NCBI RefSeq assembly: GCF_000004195.4
Contig: NC_030683.2
Span: forward strand, 77,616,910 to 77,680,909
Direction of reading: 5' to 3'
Length of the DNA: 64,000 bases
Origin: Xenopus tropicalis
Taxonomy: Eukaryota > Chordata > Amphibia > Anura > Pipidae
This document shows positions 54,601 to 64,000 of the stretch, in pieces. Each line of letters begins with the position of its first letter. Within the stretch, counting starts at the first letter, position 1. The notes below the pieces were generated by a model that saw only the letters and a program-made list of their open reading frames with translations, did no database searches and was not told where the DNA came from. The translations under genes and the position numbers were made by a program.

Positions 54601-57540
54601 TGCGGGGGTTATTTCACAGGTATGGGGGTGTTTAGACTATATAACTGCAGGTAGATCACATAGAGCACAGCCCCCCCTTATGCATTGCCCCTGTTTGGGG
54701 GCATTTGGTGGCCACGTCTTTATGTGCACCCATACATATGGGGTATCGTTTTATTCAGGGGAACTTGCAGATTGATGTTTAGTAAGTTTTTGGTAGTTGC
54801 CATGGAGATTTTGGGGAGAAATCTAGGTTTGTATCTGGTTTTTCCTTGATTTCTGACCAAAGCGCTGACTTCTGCAAGGGACTGCGGCCACAATTTTCCA
54901 TGTAGAAAGAGAAGAGTGGTGTCTCTGAATAGCTGAAGGTGTGCACTTTTCGTAAATATATAGATTTTGGGGGTTATTTCACAGGTAGGGGGGGTTAACA
55001 CTGAAAAACTGCAGGTAGTGCACATAGAGCGTAGCCCCCAAAATTTCAACTGAAATTGCCCTTATGCATTGCCCCTGTTTTGGGGCATTTGGTGGCCACG
55101 TCTTTATGTGCTCCCATACATATGGGGTATCGTTTTACTCAGGGGAACTTGCAGATTGATTGTTAGTAAGATTTTGGTAGTTGCCATGGAGATTTTGGGG
55201 AGAAATCTAGGTTTGTATCTGGTTTTTCCTTGATTTCTGACCAAAGCGCTGACTTCTGCAAGGGACTGCGGCCACAATTTTCCATGTAGAAAGAGAAGAG
55301 TGGCGTCTCTGAATAGCTGAAGGTGTGCACTTTTTGTAAATATATAGATTGTGGGGGTTATCTCACAGGTAGGGGGGGTTAACACTGAAAAACTGCAGGT
55401 AGAGCACATAGAGCGCAGCCCCCAAAATTTCAACTGAAATTGCCCTTATGCATTGCCCCTGTTTTGGGGCATTTGGTGGCCACGTCTTTATGTGCACCCA
55501 TACATATGGGGTATCGTTTTATTCAGGGGAACTTGCAAATTGAGGTTTAGTAAGTTTTTGGTAGTTGCCATGGAGATTTTGGGGAGAAATCTAGGTTTTT
55601 TATCTGGTTTTTCCTTGATTTCTGACCAAAATCTAGGTTTGTATCTGGTTTTTCCTTGATTTCTGACCAAAGCGCTGACTTCTGCAAGGGACTGCAGCCA
55701 CAATTTTCCATGTAGAAAGAGAAGAGTGGTGTCTCTGAATAGCTGAAGGTGTGCACTTTTCGTAAATATATAGATTTTGGGGGTTATTTCACAGGTAGGG
55801 GGGGTTAACACTGAAAAACTGCAGGTAGTGCACATAGAGCGCAGCCCCCAAAATTTCAACTGAAATTGCCCTTATGCATTGCCCCTGTTTTGGGGCATTT
55901 GGTGGCCACGTCTTTATGTGCACCCATACATATGGGGTATCGTTTTATTCAGGGGAACTTGCAGATTGATGGTTAGTAAGATTTCGGTAGTTGCCATGGG
56001 GATTTTGGGGAGAAATCTAGGTTTGTATCTGGTTTTTCCTTGATTTCTGACCAAAGCGCTGACTTCTGCAAGGGACTGCGGCCACAATTTTCCATGTAGA
56101 AAGAGAAGAGTGGTGTCTCTGAATAGCTGAAGGTGTGCACTTTTCGTAAATATATAGATTGTGGGGGTTATCTCACAGGTAGGGGGGGTTAACACTGAAA
56201 AACTGCAGGTAGTGCACATAGAGCGCAGCCCCCAAAATTTTAGCTGTAATTGCCCTTATGCATTGCCCCTGTTTTGGGGCATTTGGTGGCCACGTCTTTA
56301 TGTGCACCCATACATATGGGGTATCGTTTTATTCAGGGGAACTTGCAAATTGAGGTTTAGTAAGTTTTTGGTAGTTGCCATGGAGATTTTGGGGAGAAAT
56401 CTAGGTTTTTTATCTGGTTTTTCCTTGATTTCTGACCAAAATCTAGGTTTGTATCTGGTTTTTCCTTGATTTCTGACCAAAGCGCTGACTTCTGCAAGGG
56501 ACTGCAGCCACAATTTTCCATGTAGAAAGAGAAGAGTGGTGTCTCTGAATAGCTGAAGGTGTGCACTTTTCGTAAATATATAGATTTTGGGGGTTATTTC
56601 ACAGGTAGGGGGGGTTAACACTGAAAAACTGCAGGTAGTGCACATAGAGCGCAGCCCCCAAAATTTCAACTGAAATTGCCCTTATGCATTGCCCCTGTTT
56701 TGGGGCATTTGGTGGCCACGTCTTTATGTGCACCCATACATATGGGGTATCGTTTTATTCAGGGGAACTTGCAGATTGATGGTTAGTAAGATTTCGGTAG
56801 TTGCCATGGGGATTTTGGGGAGAAATCTAGGTTTGTATCTGGTTTTTCCTTGATTTCTGACCAAAGCGCTGACTTCTGCAAGGGACTGCGGCCACAATTT
56901 TCCATGTAGAAAGAGAAGAGTGGTGTCTCTGAATAGCTGAAGGTGTGCACTTTTCGTAAATATATAGATTGTGGGGGTTATCTCACAGGTAGGGGGGGTT
57001 AACACTGAAAAACTGCAGGTAGTGCACATAGAGCGCAGCCCCCAAAATTTCAACTGAAATTGCCCTTATGCATTGCCCCTGTTTGGGGGCATTTGGTGGC
57101 CACGTCTTTATGTGCACCCATACATATGGGGTATCGTTTTATTCAGGGGAACTTGCAGATTGATGTTTAGTAAGTTTTTGGTAGTTGCCATGGAGATTTT
57201 GGGGAGAAATCTAGGTTTGTATCTGTTTTTTTCCTTGATTTCTGACCAAAGCGCTGACTTCTGCAAGGGACTGCATCCACAATTTTCCATGTAGAAAGAG
57301 AAGAGTGGTGTCTCTGAATAGCTGAAGGTGTGCACTTTTCAGAAATATATAGTTTGTGGGGGTTATTTCACAGGTAGGGGGGGTTAACACTGAAAAACTG
57401 CAGGTAGTGCACATAGAGCGCAGCCCCCAAATTTTTAGCTGTAATTGCCTTTATGCATTGCCCCTGCTTTGGAGTGTTTGGTGCCCATGTCTTTATGTGC
57501 ACCCATACATATGGGGCATCATTTTATTCAGGAGAAGTTT
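51610..57540. repeat. Tandem array, 16 copies of a 365/384-bp unit
   Basis: Using 'ggggtatcg' as anchor, copies occur at 51670, 52035, 52460, 52844, 53251, 53616, 54013, 54378, 54743, 55127, 55511, 55937, 56321, 56747, 57131 and 57516. Spacings are 365, 425, 384, 407, 365, 397, 365, 365, 384, 384, 426, 384, 426, 384 and 385. The 384 form has 'aatttcaactgaaattgc' where the 365 form has a C-run. The longer spacings carry a 41-42-bp internal duplication of the 'tttttccttgatttctgacc' segment; the 397 one also lacks 10 bp. The right side is an 810-bp dimeric higher-order repeat. The first and last copies are the most divergent. Confidence 0.95.
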
Positions 57541-60479
57541 GTCTTTCAAATTTGCCTTTGTTAGAAAATTTTTATGAGATTTTTTTTTGTCAAATCCACA
57601 TTTGATCATGCGTCCAAGTTTACGTTTTAGAAAAAAAAAAAAATGTCAAAAAAAGCTCCAAATTGCACAATGCACTGACAAAAAGTATTTGGCTTTTGAG
57701 AGAAAACTACATTGCACCTAGAAACCTGAAGGTCTGTAGTTTCTAAAGATACCGAACATGAGGGGATATTTTAGATTTACATATAAGTTATGCTGCATCA
57801 ACTGTTACAAGCGCTTTTCCGCTTTGTTCTGGTGTGATATTGTACTAAGTATTGCTTTAGTTTGGGGGTTACTTCTGGACAGGAACTGTGGGGTACCACC
57901 ACATATTTGGTATCGTTGGACTTGGGAGTATCAGGGCTTTTACAAACGACAAAAAAAAGTGTGTAAAATTAACTTTTCTATGGAAAAAAACCTCAAAATA
58001 TACAGAAATTTTTCATAATTTTTTTTTTTTTTTACATATTTCACCCAAAATACACATCATATCTCCAGAAAAGTTATAAAATTTGATATGTATGTCGAAG
58101 CCCAATTAGTGACGAAAAAAACGATATATAATTTCCCTAGTTTCATGGAGGTTTTCCTACCAAAAAACATTGTTAAAGTGAATGAGTACAAAATGCTTAA
58201 AAAACGTCTGGCACTGGGGGGAACCGAAATGACGAATTCGGCTGGCACTTAAAGGGTTAAATACATTTTGTTTCAGTCATTATTTTCTTTAATTTTTTTT
58301 TTTAGCACAACTCATACAGTTTAATTTAAGCACAGATCTTTATGCATTAACTTTAGCACTAGGATTATATATTGAGTAAAATATTAATCTTTCAGTTTAA
58401 AGAGATCCTTACAGCACATTTTTTTTTTTTTTACATTAAAAAGAAAAGTTTTTTAAACTGTGTGTGTTTTATTACAGTGTTAAAATGAGCAATTGTGAAT
58501 CAGGGTTGCCTTCATTTGCTTATTCATAGATAATTCCATTCTCATGAGGTGTTTCCTTCAGACAGTAGCAGTTAGTGAAAATGTTTGTGATGAGTAGGGT
58601 CAAATACTACATATTTGTAGTAGCACAGAGGAAAAAGTTAATGACAGAAATGTGTTAAAATGATTGATAGTGAGAAATCCGCTATGTGTGTGAATCATGT
58701 ACACAGCCATTGTGCCATGTGAGGCAGCAGATGAAAATGGAATATTTATCTGTCCTATATATATATAGACCTTGGTCAGGAGATATTTAGGACTTTAAAG
58801 TAAGGGTGATTTAAAAATGCTAGAAAGTCTGTAATGTCACTACCATGGTCTTCTCTGTAGATTTATTTCTTAAACTTTTTTAAGGGGACCCAACATTAAA
58901 ACAAAAATTCCTATCCTACTGGAATGTAATGCCTTCCTGTAGAATTAAGAGAGTTTGGTTAAGGAATAGGGAAAATATGCCTAGTTTTGTCAGGACAGAG
59001 CACATTTATTATTTATTTGTGTTATATTGAGAATTTATATAGTTACTGCGCCTAAATATCTCCATGGTAACACAGTTGTTTAAAGGAGTAACAAATCCCC
59101 CTGACCCAATTTCAAATCAGTCCAATATATTAGGCTAAGTATTTATAAAAAAAACAAAAAAAGTGAATGCAACCCGATAGATATATAACAATTTATAATT
59201 TTACAAATCATTTACCTCACATCTTATTTGAATCCTGGTGCAAGACAGGTGAGTGGCTGTTGAGCAGAGCAGAGGTCTGCCACTCTATAGGCAGAATGGT
59301 GTTCAACTTCTTAACACTGATGAACACATTCTGATGAACTGACATTAAGTATAACAGGAGACAACAGAAGACAGATAAAGGAAAATTAGTTTTCATCACA
59401 ACAAATGTTTTTTTGGGTTGTGGATTCCAATAAAGGTGTGGCCATCTGTTACAAACAAACAATTGGTCCTTTTGCATTTGCCTATATAAAGCATAGAACC
59501 TCAAGATATTTTATGTTATATATTTAACCTTTCTATTCTAATGAAAAATATGCTACATTTTCATGGAACAGATTGTCTTACAATGATAATGTCATACAAA
59601 ATTGTGCACCTTAGTGCTCATCCAGTGAGCATTTACATCCAGGGTCTTGCTGCACTTTGCATTTCTCTGGCACAAGGTGAAGAACACAGCGCTAGTGGGC
59701 TAAGCTGCCCTTTTTGTTACCATGGGCTCGTTTGCATCTTGTGGCCACTGATACTCCCTAACTTGAGAGCGAGAGGGGCACACATACATGCTTCTCCCGA
59801 CCCTCATGAATACAGCACTGACAGCACTGGGGGAAGCTCAGGTTCCAGTGCTCACTTCTGAAGCGCAAGGAACAACACCAACATAGTACCGATTGTGGGA
59901 CAGGAGGCAAAGAGCAAAAATCTTGGCAGCTTACACATTTTTTGCATCCTGGCGCTCCACTAATATATGACACTCAATAAGGCAGTATGCAAAGTGCAGA
60001 ACATGGCAGATTGTGCACATTTTGCACTTTGCGCACTGCCATCCTATTTATAAATGACCCCTTGTGTTTTGTTTTGGAAGGACAAGTCTTTAGCCGTTAC
60101 CTCGTTCTCTACTGCTATCTGTTGTGTAAAGGGAAATTATTATCAACAGTTTCCTCGCTCTGTACTGCTATCTGTAGTGTAGAGGAAAATTGTTATCAAC
60201 TGTTCAGTGACTCATTGCTGAGCATTATAATTTTAGCTCCAAGACTGTAAGACTTTTAAATATGCTCTTTGTTAGATGTTTGCTTTCATAATTCTAGCAG
60301 CACTAATCCAGAAAAAGGCTAACTGCTAGTGGGAAGTTTTGGGTCACTGGAGTGGGTAAATGTTTCCCATATTACCCCATTACCTCATCAGATTTTTCTC
60401 TTGCAAAGCTGGCATGTCTGCTTCTAGAATTTAATTATTTTCTTTGTAAGCAGGAGTTCATTTACTGAGTTTGTGATTT

Positions 60480-60740
60480 TTACCTTAAAATAGATTTTAA
60501 TAGTATTTTAAGACAATTAGGTTTTTTGTTCTTTGAAATATTGTATTTTTTCTTCAGTAGCTTTCACATGCTGTGTGGTTGCTAGGGCTTAAATATGCTA
60601 CAACAAGCTGCAGAATGGAAGCCAGAATAAAATATGAATAGGAGAGGGTCAAAATAAAATAATAAGCTATGAACAAAAAAAAAGAACATTATAACTGAAT
60701 CCTCACCGTTCACATGTTTTTTGGTTGCTGCAATCAGTGA
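60480..60740. repeat. Possible decayed MITE of the 37643-38043 family
   Basis: 'gtggttgctagggctt', 'gctgcagaatggaag' and 'aaaaaaagaacattat' echo that family in position and order. No clear ends, so this is a weak call. Confidence 0.3.
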
Positions 60741-62035
60741 CCCCTGATGCACATCCTATATCCTGGCCCAGCCATGGCTAGTTACACTGCAGTAGTCTCT
60801 TGTTTATGTAACTGGATACAGCAGGTCTATGCAACTAATGTTTTTGGCCCCTTTGTTCAACTTTAAAGGCAAAAACAGAATTTCTGAAATAGTATGATAC
60901 AAACATGCACTATTTTCTGCTTTTGTATAACTTGTAACAGTTTCTCTATTACACACTTTAGTGAAGCTCAAGGAGAATGCTCATTAGTATGCATTGTGAA
61001 CTATTTGATAGGTAAACTGTCCCATTACTTAACCCGGCTGTCTTATATAACTACCAATAAAAGAGAGAGAACCTGGCAGGTGGACAAGTAGAACACTATT
61101 GCTATAGGGCCTATATATGATACTGTGTAAAGCAATTAACACCGATAAAACAGGGTAAAAAGCTGCGGGAAATAAACGTTGAATTTCTCAAGATTTGTAT
61201 TTTATTTATTATTTTATGTTTTATTATACCTCCGAATGCTGCATTTGATGCAATTATTTTACAATGTCTATGGGAATAATTAAAGAATTAATTATGTTCC
61301 GGCGATAAAAAAAAAGTATAAAAACCCATGATGCTGTATTTTCCCAGTAGCATTTTCAAGCAGCTGCTTCCTTTTATGCCCGATTTTTATGGAGAGGTAC
61401 GTGGCCACAGAAAATCCACACACAACTTGATAAATTTGTGTTTATTTACATATTGATGCCTGGGAATGTGTATTGTATTTGGTCGCTGTTCTTTTTTTAA
61501 TACACAGTATAATAAATAGTACTCTGTCTGTATAAATCTACTGTACATGGTAATGCATACAGTAACCCATTTACAAACAAAAAGAAATGGGAATAAATTA
61601 TTTCTGGATAAAGTTATCCATAGTAATACTACAACTATAAAGTAAAAACACGAAGGGAACAGGCAAGTTGCTTGGAATTGTCTTTTGGGACAAGGAGAGA
61701 GGGAGAAATTTCACAGAAAGGGAGTGGTGTTTGCTTCCTCTCATTGTAAACCATCAGCATGCTTTAAACAGTCTCTCATCAATCTGGCAACTATTTTTTC
61801 TATTTCTGTCCAAGATGTTTATAAAGAGTAAGTCCTGCTCTGCAAATTTAGATGTAGCAATTGAACACAGTATGTTTTTTATATTCTAACTAAGAATATG
61901 AGCATTGTGAGCTTAGTTTCATGTAATCATTAGTACATTATTAGTACACTGCAACCATGGTCCTGGCACTTAGAAAATATTACAAGTAATTTATTTAGTA
62001 GCAGTATAACAGCAGCTGGAAACACCAGCAACTTA

Positions 62036-62340
62036 TCAGTGCCAGGCCTGGCCGGCTGGGCATCCTTTGAAGCCCAGCTGGCCACATCGCCTGCCGCATT
62101 GCCCCTCGCCTGCCGCACTGCCAATCTCCCGTTGCAACACCCTACTCCCAGTCAGTGCACATGCCCACTGGCAGCGAGGGGGGGGTGAGTGCGCTAGTAT
62201 AAGCACCAGAAGGGAGTGAACTGTGGGGGCACACAGAACGGAATAGGGGAGTAGAAGTGACATGTGCCTAGTCCCCCCCCAGCATTGCGCCCTAGGCACA
62301 TGCCTCTTCTGCCTACCCCTAGTTTCGGCCCTGAACTAAT
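62036..62340. repeat. MITE with 'gggccgaaactagggg' end
   Basis: The right end, read inverted, is 'cagggccgaaactaggggta', then 'ggcagaagaggcatgtgcct'. The interior is G/C-rich with 'ggcagcgagggggggg'. The same terminus is seen at 43263-43310 and in part at 25639-25660. Confidence 0.6.
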
Positions 62341-62349
62341 GTACTTAAC

Positions 62350-62430
62350 TTTAACAGTTGTTGTTATTATTATTATTACAAATTAATAAAGTACCAACAT
62401 ATTCCACAGCGCTGTACAATAAATGGGTGT
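62350..62430 (-). repeat. Fragment with 'ccacagcgctgtacaa'
   Basis: (TTA)n followed by 'ataaagtaccaacatattcc' and 'acagcgctgtacaataaatg', a short relative of the 6690-7130 family or of a similar LINE/SINE tail. Confidence 0.5.
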
Positions 62431-63132
62431 ATTTAGTAAACATACAGTTGCACAGAAAAACACAATTGATAACCCATGCAAGAGGTAAAGTGAGCCCTAC
62501 CCAAAAGAGCTTTGCTTTACCAAAAACAGTTGCTCACTTCTATTGAAGATTCAAGGTGGGAAGCAAACAGAGTAAGACTAAAATATCTGCTGTATCAATT
62601 TGTTAGCTTAGAGAGTTGTCGAACTGAGCTGCTACAGGAAAACATTTGGTGGTTCACACTAAATTAATTTTTAAAAGTCCATTTAAAAAAAACTGGTAGC
62701 GCTGGGGGACAATATTAGCAAGGGAAAGAGTGAATACTCTTGGCCAAGCAGTGACTCCAAGCTCATTTTGACTAAAAGGTTGGTCATATTGACCCCTACC
62801 CCTTATTTCTTAGTAACAGTAAGCCAGATCGAAAACCCTTGAAATTCTATTGAAACTCTATTAGGCGGTGAAACAATATGGATATTACCTTATTGGAGAA
62901 AGAGAGAACCAAACTCCACCCATAACAGTAGGTTCTGGTAGATGTTCTCATGGGTTTGGTAGTAAAGAGGCTTGTCAAGAAATGTTTTATATGTTATACT
63001 GTAGTGTTTTGCTCTCTGAGCAACTGTTGCAATTTGCTAACTAGAGCACAGCAATGTGTGACATTGAAGAATAGGGCTTAAAGCAGTAATATTGCTCTGC
63101 ACAGTACTATGTTCCATACAAAAACACTAAGG

Positions 63133-63409
63133 GGGGCATTTACAAATGGTTGGAACTTGTTTCCCGATTTTCCTGCTCTAAAAGTTGCAGGAAAAAAAAG
63201 TTTTTTGAGATTTACTATGTATCAAAATGGCTAGAAATCCAAATACGACAATTTGCCAGATAAACGCTGCCGAGATCACGTAGAAGTTAATGGTAGATGT
63301 CCCTTCTTTCCATGGAGGATGCATTTTTTGCTTCGAAACTTCGAAGAGGCTTTCAGTTCAGTTCAATTCAATAAAAAAATGTGAGTTAGAGTTTTAGTAA
63401 ATGTGCCCC
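63133..63409. repeat. Foldback MITE with 'ggggcatttac' ends
   Basis: Ends 'ggggcatttacaaatgg' and 'ttagtaaatgtgcccc' are inverted. The central part includes 'gccgagatcacgtagaagtt' with CpG unlike its flanks. Terminal similarity to 43472-43649. Confidence 0.75.
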
Positions 63410-64000
63410 AAAGTATAAGAAATCCTTGTGGGGACTGTTTAGAGTGATTTTATGGAATTTTAAAATGAAAGGCGTTCTTATCCTTTAAATAATCTTCCCA
63501 TTACATATTTGGCCAGTTTGGTTCATTTGGGCTTCATGGCGGGCCATTGGTGCATTATTGAATACATCAAGAGGCAGTTTGGACAGGCTATCCCCTTATT
63601 TCACTGGATCACTATTGGTCTAAATTGCCCTTTGTTATTGTCTCTTCTGTTATTAGTTCAATTTCAGAAAGTGTAATTTGAAGCCCTTAAGAAGAATGTT
63701 AAATTAACTGTAACATCAGGTTGTTGAATTGCTGTTTCATAGACATTATCTGAAGATTATTCTCCATTTTTTAAAGCTTTGATTATTTGGAACTCCTGCT
63801 TTGCATTAACCCTTTAAGCCTTGGAGCATTTTGATTTGTTTAGCCACATTTACGGCACAGGGAATATACAAGTGCAAACCAGAAACCGAAAATGTATGGC
63901 TAGTCCTTTTATATTTTGATATTGTTGCAATAAGTCCATGGCACTTAGAGAGTTAAACCTATTTGTTAACTGTACACTTACCATTATGATAGAATACCTC
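63410..64000. other. Intron DNA, no feature seen
   Basis: AT-rich, without exon-like or repeat-like structure that I can support. Confidence 0.5.

Larger units (their letters stand above)
50199..58256. mobile_element. 8.06-kb non-autonomous piggyBac-type element
   Basis: TTAA flanks both ends (50195-50198 and 58257-58260). The terminal inverted repeats are CCCTTTTAGTGCCA on the left and, inverted, CCCTTTAAGTGCCA on the right (13 of 14 identical). TTAA target duplication plus CCC-starting ends is the established piggyBac signature. The left subterminal region has duplicated palindromes, and its general form (CCCTTT..TGCCA, then a palindromic 'GGGACGT' motif and 'GGCAACGAGC') recalls frog Uribo-type piggyBac ends. 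No transposase is encoded; about 5.9 kb of the interior is a tandem array. It would depend on a transposase in trans. Orientation is arbitrary. Confidence 0.88.

Noticed and set aside
52071..57414. Repeated open frames of 70-123 codons (MKFWGLRSMCTTCSF... and MPLFWGIWWPRLYV...) on both strands of the tandem array
   Set aside because: They recur only because the unit recurs. Each ends at a stop within its unit, both strands are open in the same place, and changes between units are not concentrated at third positions as far as I can see. Treated as shadows of the array.
51610..57540. CRISPR-like array
   Set aside because: Units are 365-384 bp and similar throughout, with no short repeats and unique spacers, and the DNA is vertebrate.

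Overview
The window is vertebrate nuclear DNA, almost certainly from a clawed frog (Xenopus; I cannot separate X. tropicalis from X. laevis). The split genes are animal genes. The dense repeat content is typical of Xenopus: T2-type MITEs with TTAAAGG termini, Tc1-like and DIRS-like elements, and a piggyBac-type element whose ends resemble the frog Uribo group.

Three protein-coding genes can be supported. (1) On the minus strand at 3388-4666 are the first two coding exons of a (6-4) photolyase, with a probable non-coding first exon ending at 5287; the other exons lie beyond the left edge. (2) On the plus strand at 8628-14780 is a complete five-exon RPL27A gene (148 codons) with a TOP-type 5' end, a polyadenylation signal and two intronic H/ACA snoRNAs of the ACA3 (SNORA3) type, the same host-guest arrangement as in mammals. 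The photolyase and RPL27A start head to head, about 3.2 kb apart. (3) On the plus strand at 27261-27388 is the first coding exon of ubash3b (STS-1), carrying the start of its UBA domain. No further ubash3b exon was recognised, so 27389-64000 is read as part of its first intron.

The rest is repeats. Between rpl27a and ubash3b lie a nearly intact Tc1-like transposon (17352-18959), a 3'-truncated DIRS-like retrotransposon with a dead reverse transcriptase (20531-23765) and several MITEs. The ubash3b intron holds two 5'-truncated L1-like LINEs with probable target-site duplications, a second, decayed Tc1-like element (43792-45309), a local gapped duplication (38762-40400), and more MITEs.

The most striking object is an 8.06-kb element at 50199-58256. 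It is flanked by TTAA and ends in 14-bp CCCTTT...GTGCCA inverted repeats, the signature of piggyBac-type transposition. It encodes no transposase. Instead it carries palindromic subterminal sequences at its left end, a nested foldback, and about 5.9 kb of tandem array with 16 copies in two unit lengths (365 and 384 bp), some with a 42-bp internal duplication, organised at the right into an 810-bp higher-order repeat.
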